Origin: Ciceribacter ferrooxidans | GTDB lineage: Bacteria > Pseudomonadota > Alphaproteobacteria > Rhizobiales > Rhizobiaceae | Assembly: GCF_004137355.1 (NCBI RefSeq) | Contig: NZ_SDVB01000037.1 | Span: 26,286-79,084, forward strand | Length of the DNA: 52,799 bases | Direction: 5' to 3' | In this document: in pieces, positions 44,521 to 52,562 of the stretch | How the letters are laid out: every line of letters begins with the position of its first letter | Numbering within the stretch: position 1 is the first letter of the stretch | Position numbers and translations under genes: made by a program | Notes under the pieces: model-generated | The model's database searches: none | The model's input: the letters and a program-made list of their open reading frames with translations, nothing else | What the model was told of the DNA's origin: nothing

Positions 44521-45069
44521 TCACCCTTGTCGCTTCGCCCGCATCTCCTGCATAAGCCGCCAGCTCTTGCCTTGATCGACAGAACGTTCGTTGCACCAGC
44601 GAAAGCTGTTTCGCGTGATGTCGCGATAAACCCACCGGGTCAGCGACCCCGAGGCATCGACATCAGCCAATTGTATGATCTCGTCACCGACCTTGCGAGC
44701 AAGCTGCCGGGTGATGTATCCGCCCGGAGGGTTGATCCAGATGATGTGCCAGGCGTCAATCTTCGGATCGTAGACCCGTAATGTCGTCGAATATCGGTTC
44801 CCGGGTTCGGACCAGCGGACCTCAGTACCGTTCCTGACCGGTGTGATCCAGAGATCCTGGATCGCACGCCCTTCGAGCACCCAGTCGAACCGAATATCCC
44901 ATTGGGAATGGGTGACAGTGCCGTCCGCTGAGAATTCAACCGTTTCCGCCAACCAGTCGCCGACGAATTGTCCGTAAAGCATAAGTTGGTCGGCGTATTC
45001 GGCGGCAGGTCCACTGGCCGTGAGGCCTTCGATAAAGCTGCGAGGGTTTGAGATGATCGCTGTGTCCAT
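44521..45069 (-). CDS. Hypothetical protein, possible lipocalin-like (DUF1579-type) fold
   Basis: A 182-residue soluble protein. The pattern LYGQFVGDWLAETVEFSADG, then QWDIRFDWVLEGRAIQDLW and AWHIIWINPPGGYI resembles the beta-barrel DUF1579 group. No signal peptide or catalytic motif is seen, and the family assignment is tentative. It is followed on the same strand by no close gene, and the arginase-family gene lies upstream. Confidence 0.7.
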   Translation of the reverse strand: MDTAIISNPRSFIEGLTASGPAAEYADQLMLYGQFVGDWLAETVEFSADGTVTHSQWDIRFDWVLEGRAIQDLWITPVRNGTEVRWSEPGNRYSTTLRVYDPKIDAWHIIWINPPGGYITRQLARKVGDEIIQLADVDASGSLTRWVYRDITRNSFRWCNERSVDQGKSWRLMQEMRAKRQG

Positions 45070-45156
45070 TGGCTCACCACTTTCCTATGCAAATTGCTCT
45101 TACGTGATCGTCCGCCTTCGCCGGAAGGCACAGCCATTTCCGGGCAGACGGCCCGG

Positions 45157-46074
45157 TCAACCCCTTGCGTTGCCGAGACATGCCACGATCGCCTTGGCGT
45201 AGCGTCGGTCCGGATCTTTGTCGGGGTCGTAAATCGTGATGTCGACGCCGATGACGGGAATATGGCGTATCAGGAGGGAGACAAGCTGGGCCACTTGTTC
45301 GAAATCCAGCCCCGGCTCCCCCGGCGAATCCACCGCGGGCATGACGGCTTCCGCAAGGACGTCCACGTCGAGATGCAGCCAATAGCGCGAAAGGTCACCA
45401 CGGGATGCCCATGCCGCGACCCTTTTTGCGGTCGCCAGCATTCCCTCTCGAAGCATTTCCTGAACGATGATCCGATTGATCGCCGTGTTGCGAATGTCCC
45501 CGTAGTGCTGGGCGTAGTCTGGGCTGAGAGCCTCACGCTCACCCATCTGCGTCACGTCGTCGTCCTGAACGAGAGGTCCGTCGATACCTGGCCATTCGGT
45601 GAGAAGTTTCTCCCCACGCCCTGTCGCAAGCGCGAGGTCCATTCCCGCCACGGTTCCGAGGCGGCTCTGCACATCGTAATTCCCGGGATGGAAATAGTCG
45701 CTATGGCCATCGATATGAAGCAGTCCGACGCGACCAGAAGCTCTGGCACCCGCGAGGCAGCCGAGCAGGATGCTGCAGTCTCCGCCGATAACGACCGGGA
45801 ATTTGCCGTCGGATAGGCGCGCCTGGACGAGATGCGCCAAGTCGAGGCTGTAACTGCGGATCGCATGACCATTGCGGATGCGCGTGTTCTCCTCCGGGTC
45901 GAACCGATACGCGGGACGAGGCAGCCACTCGACATCTGTTGCTTGAATAACGGCCTGCAGCCCCTCCGACAGCAGGACGAGCGGCGCTTCCCAGGTTCCC
46001 GGCTCCCTGCCGCCTTCCTCGGGGCGCAGGCCAAGGTTGCTCGGAGCGCAGATGATTGTCTTGCTTCCCACCAT
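45157..46074 (-). CDS. Arginase-family (ureohydrolase) protein
   Basis: A 305-residue protein with the ureohydrolase metal motifs. These are VVIGGDCSILLG (~95-105), GLLHIDGHSDYF (~118-128) and RYWLHLDVDVL (~229-239), plus VIGVDITIYDPDKD at the end. The His of the usual GGDHS, a manganese ligand in arginase, is replaced by Cys here. The DP after the third motif is also absent. The fold is clear; arginase, agmatinase or formimidoylglutamase activity cannot be told. It reads away from the operator-like repeats upstream. Confidence 0.85.
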   Translation of the reverse strand: MVGSKTIICAPSNLGLRPEEGGREPGTWEAPLVLLSEGLQAVIQATDVEWLPRPAYRFDPEENTRIRNGHAIRSYSLDLAHLVQARLSDGKFPVVIGGDCSILLGCLAGARASGRVGLLHIDGHSDYFHPGNYDVQSRLGTVAGMDLALATGRGEKLLTEWPGIDGPLVQDDDVTQMGEREALSPDYAQHYGDIRNTAINRIIVQEMLREGMLATAKRVAAWASRGDLSRYWLHLDVDVLAEAVMPAVDSPGEPGLDFEQVAQLVSLLIRHIPVIGVDITIYDPDKDPDRRYAKAIVACLGNARG

Positions 46075-46194
46075 TTCAGAATAACTCTTCGTTGAAACGC
46101 CTCAGCCGCGTGGAATCCCCGATATCCAGCCGCGGGTGACCTTTGATGCCATCTCCCAACCGGTATTTGAAATTTAACTGGTGACATTGAACTG

Positions 46195-46225
46195 TCAACC
46201 AGTAATATGGATTTTATCGGTTGAT
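46195..46225. repeat. 31-bp operator-like repeat, copy A
   Basis: Identical over 31 bp to 47782-47812. The ends TCAACC and GGTTGA are inverted, and the inner half-sites AACCAGTAA and TTATCGGTT form an imperfect dyad. A weaker relative (AACCGGTA...AACTGGT) lies at ~46160-46183. It sits between the divergent arginase-family gene and 46347-46946. Confidence 0.8.
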
Positions 46226-46346
46226 CCTGTGTACGCCTCCCGGCAGATTCGTGCCAGGAAATCCACACCGGCAACCGACGGGCATTGAGATAGCTTTTCT
46301 TCCTCAAGCAGCCCAAGACGATGGCAAATGAAATGCGGGACCTTCC

Positions 46347-46946
46347 ATGGATATTACTGCACCCAGCTACAGCCATAAACTGACCACTGTGAACACACGA
46401 CAGCCCGAGCGACCGTTCCAGCCTGATATAACAACTGGTCAAAACGTTCCGGGCAGCCCCGCGAGAGCTGCCGAACAGGTGCCTTTGGTGGCGAAATCAA
46501 CGCCCGTTCAGTTTAGCGTGTCGATGTTGCTCGCCCTGATGAATGCCCAACCGGAGAATCGGAAACCTGAAGGAACGAGCGTAACAGTCTCAAGCGATCA
46601 GGTCCCGCTCCAACTAGAGGAAATCGACGCCGCTGATGCTGCACAGCAGATTATGGATTTGGTCGGATCAGGCGGCGAACTTTGTTTGTCCAGCGTTGAA
46701 CAATTACTCGGGGTAACGAAACCCGAAAGGGAAGAATTTTCCCCCAAGGCTGTGATCGAGCGAGACTGGAACAGCCTGACGGGCGGCAGCGACACCTTAT
46801 CGACATCGCAGCTTGCCGCTGCGATCAAGCATTTGTCAGGCGCTCATCTTCAGCCCGCCGACCACGGCGATCAGATCGTTGACACCTCGGTTCTTCAGCC
46901 CATTCCTTCCAGGCTTGGAGGTAACCCTGCTCGTCCGCCTTATTGA
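46347..46946 (+). CDS. Hypothetical protein with degenerate EF-hand-like repeats
   Basis: A 199-residue protein. After a low-complexity N-terminus, two similar segments appear, IMDLVGSGGELCLSSVEQLLG and DWNSLTGGSDTLSTSQLAAAI. These have the loop-helix look of EF-hands without most calcium ligands. The last ~25 residues overlap a minus-strand monooxygenase remnant and are probably not native. Start by the ATG after a weak GGGACC site. Confidence 0.45.
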   Translation: MDITAPSYSHKLTTVNTRQPERPFQPDITTGQNVPGSPARAAEQVPLVAKSTPVQFSVSMLLALMNAQPENRKPEGTSVTVSSDQVPLQLEEIDAADAAQQIMDLVGSGGELCLSSVEQLLGVTKPEREEFSPKAVIERDWNSLTGGSDTLSTSQLAAAIKHLSGAHLQPADHGDQIVDTSVLQPIPSRLGGNPARPPY

Positions 46947-46991
46947 GCGTGAATACGTTGATGAGCACGACAGGCGAGGCATCGACGGCGA
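46885..46991 (-). pseudogene. Antibiotic biosynthesis monooxygenase (ABM) fragment
   Basis: The minus strand encodes DASPVVLINVFTLNKADEQG, then YLQAWKEWAEE, the first strand and helix of small ABM-fold proteins. The rest of the ~100-residue domain is absent. It is a remnant only. Confidence 0.55.
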
Positions 46992-47189
46992 GTCCGAAGA
47001 AACAGTTTAGCCGCTGCAGTGCTACCGACTGAAGGAGCTGGAGCCGAATGTTGTGTTCCGGAAAGACGCAAGCGCAAGCTCCATAATCTAGCGCCCGCGC
47101 GTCGGCGGTCGCGACTGGGCCATCGACGCCGGTCCGCTGGGCGATATCTTACAATATCGTCTCTTGTCTCAGAGAAAGGAGACGCCGAG

Positions 47190-47792
47190 ATGACTGTCCT
47201 GCAAGCGCTCTTGATGCGCGCGTTTGGCCGCCCCCAAGGAATTCTCGGGCGAATGGGCGGTGCCATCATGGCGCGTACAAACGAGAATTTTGGCGTTTGG
47301 GTCAGCAGCCTCCTCGATGTTGGCCCAACCGATGCCATTCTCGAAGTGGGATTCGGACCTGGCGTTGTTATTCAGCGATTGTCGGCGCTTGCAGCGGAAG
47401 GCCACATCGCGGGCATCGACGTCTCAAGGGAAATGCTCAAACAAGCACGCGCTAGAAGCGCCACGGCTATCCGAAGGGGTCGTGTCGACCTGCGACAGGG
47501 TTCCGTGGAGAACTTGCCTTTCACCGACGCCAGCTTCGACAAGGCGCTGGCGGTCAACTCGATGCAGGTCTGGCCGGATACCGCAGCAGGGTTGCGGGAA
47601 ATATGGAGAATCTTAAAGCCGGGTGGGAAGATCGCTCTCGGCTTTTCTGTCCATTCTGGCCAATCGGGCGAAGGATTGACGGACAAGGTCGAGGCCGCCG
47701 GCTTTAAAAATGTGCGCATGGCGACGGCCCAGAATGGGCTCTGCGTTGTGGCGACGAAACCAGACCAACCGGACCGCGCTATCAACCAGTAA
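47190..47792 (+). CDS. SAM-dependent methyltransferase
   Basis: A 200-residue class I methyltransferase. Motif I is ILEVGFGPGVVIQRL, followed by GIDVSREMLKQA, VDLRQGSVENLPFTDASFDKA, and WRILKPGGKIALGF. The start at 47190 is fixed by AAAGGAG. The substrate is unknown. The 31-bp repeat copy B begins ten bases before its stop. Confidence 0.9.
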   Translation: MTVLQALLMRAFGRPQGILGRMGGAIMARTNENFGVWVSSLLDVGPTDAILEVGFGPGVVIQRLSALAAEGHIAGIDVSREMLKQARARSATAIRRGRVDLRQGSVENLPFTDASFDKALAVNSMQVWPDTAAGLREIWRILKPGGKIALGFSVHSGQSGEGLTDKVEAAGFKNVRMATAQNGLCVVATKPDQPDRAINQ

Positions 47793-47812
47793 TATGGATT
47801 TTATCGGTTGAT
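47782..47812. repeat. 31-bp operator-like repeat, copy B
   Basis: Exact copy of 46195-46225. Its first 11 bases are the end of the methyltransferase gene, and it lies 64 bp before the CGNR regulator start. Similarity continues more weakly downstream in both places (GCCAGG near 46253 and 47840). It is a good candidate for the regulator's binding site. Confidence 0.8.
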
Positions 47813-47876
47813 TGTGTGGGTGCGTTCCGTTAAATTCGCGCCAGGGAGTTCACACGGCGAACAGGGCGAAATCCAC

Positions 47877-48503
47877 ATGACCGGCGAAGAGCCGCTGATC
47901 GAACAGCACCAATTCCGCGAAAGCGACTTCATCGGTGATCATCCGGCCATTGATTTTGTCAACACGGTGACTGGATGGGATGCGCGACCGAGGGACTGGA
48001 TCCCGAACTACGCCGCGCTGGTGGACTGGGCCCGGATCAGCGGCATCATCGCTCAGGCAGATGCAGCTCACCTTCAGGAACTCGCAAAGGCGTCGCCGCG
48101 CGCAGCGGCGACCGCCCTGACCAAGGCCAAGGAATTACGTCTGGCCATGCACGGGCTCCTGACGGCGCGGGTTGAGGGCACAGCCCCTCGGGCGAACGAT
48201 CTTGCTGTGGTCGAGCGGATGTGGCGAAGCTTTAACAGCCACTGCGAATTGGCGATCGACCCGCTAACAGGAATCCACATTCGAGCGGGTGATACCGGAC
48301 TAGACGTCATTTCCAGGACGTTGGCCGATGCCTTTATCCGGCTCGGCGAGGATTTCACATCACCTCGCCTCAAGCGCTGTGCCGGCGCCAATTGCGGCTG
48401 GTTCTTTTTTGACAGGTCAAAGCCGGGTCGTCGCCGCTGGTGCGACATGGCCACATGCGGCAACGCGGCAAAATATGCCCGCCATCAGAAACATCTTGAA
48501 TGA
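47877..48503 (+). CDS. CGNR zinc-finger (ABATE-domain) regulator
   Basis: A 208-residue protein. The N-terminal ABATE-like part begins GDHPAIDFVNTVTGWDARPRDW. The C-terminal zinc finger is RCAGANCGWFFFDRSKPGRR with RWCDMATCGN, giving the C-x4-C...C-x4-C ligands. The eponymous CGNR reads CGNA. Such proteins are stress- or toxin-responsive transcription regulators. Start at 47877 (MTGEEPL); earlier frames overlap the repeat. The stop overlaps the next gene's ATG. Confidence 0.87.
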   Translation: MTGEEPLIEQHQFRESDFIGDHPAIDFVNTVTGWDARPRDWIPNYAALVDWARISGIIAQADAAHLQELAKASPRAAATALTKAKELRLAMHGLLTARVEGTAPRANDLAVVERMWRSFNSHCELAIDPLTGIHIRAGDTGLDVISRTLADAFIRLGEDFTSPRLKRCAGANCGWFFFDRSKPGRRRWCDMATCGNAAKYARHQKHLE

Positions 48504-49027
48504 CGATTATTGTGAAAACGATCCAAACGGAGCGGCTGATGTTGCGTCAGTGGCGAGAGGAGGACTTTGAGGCCTCTGCTCAGTTCTGGGCCGATGCCGG
48601 CAACATGGCCTTCGTTGGTGGGCCCATCCCGCGTGAGGATGCATGGCGCAGGATGCTGTATTTCATCGGTCATTGGCAGTTGCGCGGATTCGGCTTCTTC
48701 GTTGTCGTGGACAGTGCGACCGGGGAAATGGCGGGCTACTGCGGGGCGCAGCGTCCGATGGACAAGCTGGAACCTGAATTGGGCTGGGGCGTTTTCCCCG
48801 GTTTCCAGGGACGGGGCTATGCGACCGAAGCGATGCACGCCGTCCTCGGCTTTGCATTCAGCCAACTTGGCTGGACGACGGCGATTAGCCTGATCGCTGA
48901 CGACAACCTCGCCTCTCGGGCGGTCGCGAGGAAACTTGGCGGCTCGGTCGAGCGCTACACTGACATAGACGGCAGGTGCTACGGCGTCTACCGGCACGTC
49001 ATTCCACGCCACAATGATTCCTGGTGA
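48500..49027 (+). CDS. GNAT acetyltransferase, RimJ/RimL type
   Basis: A 175-residue acetyltransferase. TERLMLRQWREEDFEASAQFW opens the fold, and LGWGVFPGFQGRGYATEAMHAVLGFAF is the acetyl-CoA loop. LIADDNLASRAVARKLGG completes it. The ATGA overlap with the CGNR gene means coexpression. The substrate could be an antibiotic, polyamine or protein N-terminus; sequence does not decide. Confidence 0.88.
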   Translation: MTIIVKTIQTERLMLRQWREEDFEASAQFWADAGNMAFVGGPIPREDAWRRMLYFIGHWQLRGFGFFVVVDSATGEMAGYCGAQRPMDKLEPELGWGVFPGFQGRGYATEAMHAVLGFAFSQLGWTTAISLIADDNLASRAVARKLGGSVERYTDIDGRCYGVYRHVIPRHNDSW

Positions 49028-49086
49028 GAGATCGCTCTGGATTGAGGTGATCCCGCTTTTGCTGCCCGATAGCAGGAAAAACCGGA

Positions 49087-49239
49087 ATGACAGCGCGCAC
49101 AAAGCGCGAGCTTGAGACTGCCGTTCTGATCCATGTCGGCCGCAGACAAGAGTGCGGTGGCGCGCATTCGGGCAACGCAGCCGTAGCAGTCAGATGTTTC
49201 TCGGTCGCAATTACCCGTGCCGGGCGGCCAGGGGTGTAG
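49087..49239 (+). CDS. Small ORF, doubtful
   Basis: A 50-codon frame after CAGGAAAAACC, encoding MTARTKRELETAVLIHVGRR and a Cys-containing tail. It looks protein-like at the start but may be the 5' part of a frameshifted gene. I do not recognise it. Confidence 0.3.
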   Translation: MTARTKRELETAVLIHVGRRQECGGAHSGNAAVAVRCFSVAITRAGRPGV

Positions 49240-49260
49240 GCGTCCTGCCAGCCCAATTCG

Positions 49261-50249
49261 ATGGAAACAAATGGAAAGCGACATGACGAACAATACCGGG
49301 TCAATCGTCCAAGCGCGATTACCCGATGGGATGACTCTACCGTGGTGGATGTGACAAACCCCGCATTCCGAATCGACGAAAGCTCGGCTAGCCTTGACAA
49401 GCTGCGCGCATCAATTGTGGCGTCGGTCAACCGGCCCGCTGTCGCACGTGCTGACACGATCGGGCCAATACCCGATCTTCTGCAGCGCATGTTCGCCTCG
49501 CAAGCGCAATATCTGGACGGGCTGACGACCTACCTCCTCAAGATCGGCGCAGACAATCTCCCCGCGCAGTGCAACACCGAAATCGAACGCCGCCTGGCTT
49601 CCTCGCCGAATGCCGTGGCGCTACGGATCCGCTTGCAGCAGCTATCCCGTCTCATGGCAAAGGCGTTAAATATGCTCCACCTTCCATGCCGCTACGTCTC
49701 CTTGCAATCGGAGGTGGCACGGCGATCGAAGCCTTGAATGCGTTGATCATTCTCAAGGGCGACTGCGGGAACCCGGTTCACGATGTCGCAATCGATGTGT
49801 TGGATATCGAGGACAAAGGGATACTCCTAGGCAAAGCGGCTCTCGCCGCATTATGCGAAACGAAAGGGCCTCTCGCCGGAATTGCCGCGACTATGACCTT
49901 CGTTCCCTATTCATGGGACCAGCCTTCTTCCTTGGCATCTGCACTGCACGACTGGAAGATCGGAGGAGAATATGTCCTGGCTTCATCCGAAGGCGCCCTG
50001 TTTGAATACGGTTCTGACAGAGCGGTAATCGCTAATCTATCGCTTTTGCGCGAGGCTGGTGCGATCCCAATTGCCGGCAGCGTTATTCGGGACGATGCCA
50101 CCGGGCGGGCAATGGTCGCTCGAAGCCCTTTCCCGCTGAAGGCGCGCGGCCTTCGCAACCTTGAGTCACTAGTCAGCGCCGCGGGCTACCGGATTTCTGA
50201 CGCGATAGAAGGAGTGGCGAGTGACCAATTTCTGCTGAGGGCGGATTAG
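49261..50249 (+). pseudogene. Methyltransferase-like gene with probable frameshift
   Basis: Frame one (49261-49737) encodes a helical part, RMFASQAQYLDGLTTYLLKI with ERRLASSPNAVALRIRLQQL and LMAKAL. Frame two resumes near 49668 with KYAPPSMPLRLLAIGGGTAI, a Rossmann-like glycine-rich loop, and runs to RISDAIEGVASDQFLLRAD at 50249. The change occurs in GTTAAATA (~49665-49672). One protein of ~325 residues is the simplest view, with a lesion or sequencing error there. Two overlapping genes are the alternative. Confidence 0.5.
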
Positions 50250-50389
50250 GCCGCATGTCGGTGAACGCCGACATGGGTCGAGTCGATCGCGACGCATCGC
50301 CATTGTGAGTGCCGGGTCCGATCTGGCGAACAGAGACCCCTATCCGGAAGCAGAGTGCAGTATTCCACCCGCTCCCACGTTAAGTCGTG

Positions 50390-50788
50390 TCAGGCAGCTT
50401 CGAGCAGCCCTTCGGCAAGCCTCGGCAGCACGACGTCGCGCCAGCCCGGCCCCATGTTCTCGAATGCAAAGCGGTGCCGAGGATTCTCAAGGTCGAAACC
50501 GCGATGCTCAAGCCTGAGAATCGTCGCCTCTCCCTGAGGAACGATCTCCCAGTGCAGTTCGAAATCGCCGAAGGTGTAGGCCAATCTGCGCTCCTCCTCG
50601 ACAGCGATGACACGGCACGGGATTATCCCTCATTTCTCCATGTCCATCGTGAATTCATGCCCTTCAACCGGCGCAATGTTTCCGGGTCGCCACCAGCGCG
50701 CGATGCCGTCTGGTGTTGAAATCCGTTCCCATACGCGCGCTGGCGACGCTTTGATAACCTGTTCCACGGTCACGGTTTGTCGTTTCAT
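50390..50788 (-). pseudogene. SRPBCC/AHSA1 gene with in-frame TGA (pair 3)
   Basis: From the ATG at 50788 the frame reads MKRQTVTVEQVIKASPARVW, IARWWRPGNIAPVEG, FTMDMEK, then TGA (50630-50632), then GIIPCRVIAVEEERRLAYTF and on to GPGWRDVVLPRLAEGLLEAA. Everything except codon 53 fits an AHSA1 protein of 132 residues. A TGG-to-TGA change is the simplest cause. The ATG overlaps the ArsR stop. Confidence 0.82.
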
Positions 50789-51099
50789 TCGTTCGTCTCC
50801 TCAAGGTCCCTCGCCAAGTCCGCGAGGCGCGCCTTCCAATAGTCTTCGTAGGGTGCGAGCCAATCGCGAAGCGCGACCAGCGGTTCGGCATTGAGCGAAT
50901 AGATCCGTTCCCGCCCGACTTTGATTTCTTGAACGAGTTGCGCCTGACGCAGGACGCCCAAATGTTCGGACACTGCGGATCGGCTGATATCGAAAGCCTC
51001 TGCGATTGACCCCGCGCTCCTCTCTCGTGAAAGCAAGAGCATCACTACCTTTCGGCGGACAGGATTGGCGAGCGCGGAGAAGATGGCTTCTTTCATCAT
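50785..51099 (-). CDS. ArsR-family regulator paired with an AHSA1 gene (pair 3)
   Basis: A 104-residue winged-helix regulator. IFSALANPVRRKVVMLLLSRERSAGSIAEAFDISRSAVSEHLGVLRQAQLVQEIKVGRERIYSLN is of the non-metal AHSA1-linked type. ATGs at 51099 and 51096 are both possible. Three CCGACAT half-sites lie directly upstream. It is coupled to the broken AHSA1 gene by ATGA. Confidence 0.9.
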   Translation of the reverse strand: MMKEAIFSALANPVRRKVVMLLLSRERSAGSIAEAFDISRSAVSEHLGVLRQAQLVQEIKVGRERIYSLNAEPLVALRDWLAPYEDYWKARLADLARDLEETNE

Positions 51100-51108
51100 G
51101 GCTCTAAT

Positions 51109-51146
51109 ATGTCGGGATTTTCCGACATGTCAACATTTTCCGACAT
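51109..51146. promoter_or_regulatory. ArsR operator array
   Basis: ATGTCGG-N6-CCGACAT (51109-51128) is a perfect inverted repeat, and a third CCGACAT follows at 51140-51146, 18 bp from the second. It starts ten bases upstream of the ArsR ATG, so bound protein would cover the promoter. Confidence 0.65.
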
Positions 51147-51149
51147 ATC

Positions 51150-51440
51150 TGGTGATGTTCGCACTGGCGCCCCTTCACGTCAGGAGGATCACGAACGAAT
51201 GCGACCGCGCGGGCTCGGCGCTGCGCATCTACGATCTTTCCCAGCAGTACCCGTTCCTGACCTCCAACCAGCTTGCCCAGAAAACGGGTTTGTCGGCGCC
51301 GACAGTCAATGCGGCCTTGGCCGATCTGGATAAGATGGGTACCGTCGAGGAAATCACCGGGCACAAGCGGGGGTGTGTTCAGCTACCAGCGCTATCTTGC
51401 GATCCTCAGCGAGGGAACCGATCCACCGCCCGCCGGTAGC
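51150..51440 (+). pseudogene. Fic-family protein C-terminal remnant
   Basis: The plus strand encodes RRITNECDRAGSALRIYDLS, QQYPFLTSNQLAQKTGLSAP, TVNAALADLDKMGTVEEITG, then after a one-base shift in the G run (~51369) VFSYQRYLAILSEGTDPPPA and a stop. This is the winged-helix tail of Fic/DUF4172 proteins. The catalytic Fic core is absent. Confidence 0.7.
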
Positions 51441-51456
51441 TGAAGTTCCGTTCGCT

Positions 51457-51825
51457 GACACCGCCCGCCCGAGACCGAGTTGAGTGCCCGTCTGCGCGAG
51501 CTTGCCAACCAGCGCCGCCAGTTCGACTACCGGCGGCTGTTCATCCTGCTGCGGCGGGAGGGCGAGACCTCCGGTATCAATCGCATCTACCGGCTTTATC
51601 GGGAGGAAGGGCTGACGGTCCGCAAGCGCAGGGCCCGGCGGCGGGCCGTCGGAACCCGCGCCCCGATCATGGTCGAGGCCAAGGTCAACGCACGCTGGTC
51701 GCTCGACTTTGTCCACGACCAGTTCGCTCTTGGCCGGCGCTTCCACATCCTGAAGTCGTCGACGACGTGACGCGCGAATGCCTGCCGGCGATCGCCGGCG
51801 TTGGTCCCGCCACGGTTCACCGGAC
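51457..51825 (+). pseudogene. IS3-family orfB fragment
   Basis: The fragment encodes ETELSARLRELANQRRQFDY, then RRLFILLRREGETSGINRIY and VNARWSLDFVHDQFALGRRF. A frameshift at ~51754 leads to VVDDVTRECLPAIAG. It is a diverged relative of the IS3 orfB at 41271. No ends are seen. Confidence 0.75.
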
Positions 51826-51828
51826 GAA

Positions 51829-51857
51829 TTGACATGCAGTAAGAAGACTGCATAAAC
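51829..51857 (+). promoter_or_regulatory. Promoter with inverted repeat, probably leaderless
   Basis: TTGACA (51829-51834) is a perfect -35 box. A -10-like CATAAA lies at 51851-51856. The spacer holds the perfect repeat TGCAGT-AAGAAG-ACTGCA (51835-51852). The predicted start (~51862-51864) coincides with the ArsR ATG at 51864, and no Shine-Dalgarno fits between. Confidence 0.65.
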
Positions 51858-51863
51858 TCTGCT

Positions 51864-52154
51864 ATGCAGGATGATCAGATTGATCTCGTCTTCAAAGCGC
51901 TGGCGCATCCGGAACGGCGCCGCATTCTGGCTTCCCTGCACCAGCGACCCGGCCGGTCGCTTTTTGAAATCTGTGCGTCATCGGTTGCTGAAAATGGAGA
52001 ACCGCTTTCCCGGCAAACGATCTCCCAGCATCTGGACGTGCTGGAACGAGCGGGACTGCTTGAAATCACCTGGAAAGGCCGAACCAAGACCCATGCAATC
52101 AACCTCGACCCGCTGCGGGCGGCCGTCGAGGCAGCAATCAATCGCTACCTGTGA
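51864..52154 (+). CDS. ArsR-family regulator paired with a glyoxalase-fold gene
   Basis: A 96-residue winged-helix regulator: IDLVFKALAHPERRRILASLHQRPGRSLFEIC, an insert with VAENGEPLSRQTISQHLDVL, and LLEITWKGRTKTHAINLDPL. The insert before the recognition helix is common in the VOC-linked group. It probably binds the TGCAGT repeat before its own gene. The glyoxalase gene follows after 15 bp. Confidence 0.9.
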   Translation: MQDDQIDLVFKALAHPERRRILASLHQRPGRSLFEICASSVAENGEPLSRQTISQHLDVLERAGLLEITWKGRTKTHAINLDPLRAAVEAAINRYL

Positions 52155-52169
52155 GAAAAGGAATCGGAA

Positions 52170-52562
52170 ATGCGAATCTACATCACAAGCGTCTTTGTCG
52201 ACGATCAGGCGAAGGCATTGGATTTCTACACAAACAAGCTGGGGTTTGAAGTGAAGCACGACATCCCCATGGGCGAACATCGCTGGCTGACCGTGGTGTC
52301 GGAAGAACAGCCAGGCGGGACGGAATTGTTGTTGGAGCCAAGCGAACATCCTGCGGTGAAACCTTACAAGAATGCGTTGGTCGCGGATGGGATTCCCGTG
52401 GCTTCATTTCAGGTCGATGACCTGGACGCCGAGTCCGAGAGACTTGCGGCCATCGGTGTTGAATTTTCCGTCAAGCCCATGGATGCCGGTCCTGTAAGGA
52501 TGGCCGTCATCGATGACACCTGCGGGAATCTCATTCAGTTGGTGCAGATGGTCGGCAGGTAG
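52170..52562 (+). CDS. VOC-family (glyoxalase/bleomycin-resistance fold) protein
   Basis: A 130-residue VOC protein. ITSVFVDDQAKALDFYTNKLGFEVKHDIPMGEHRWLTVV is the first module, and FQVDDLDAESERLAAIGVEF with AVIDDTCGNLIQLVQ the second. Members are dioxygenases, isomerases, thiol transferases or drug binders. GGAAATG precedes the start. It is cotranscribed with the ArsR gene, which suggests an inducible detoxification pair. Confidence 0.9.
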   Translation: MRIYITSVFVDDQAKALDFYTNKLGFEVKHDIPMGEHRWLTVVSEEQPGGTELLLEPSEHPAVKPYKNALVADGIPVASFQVDDLDAESERLAAIGVEFSVKPMDAGPVRMAVIDDTCGNLIQLVQMVGR

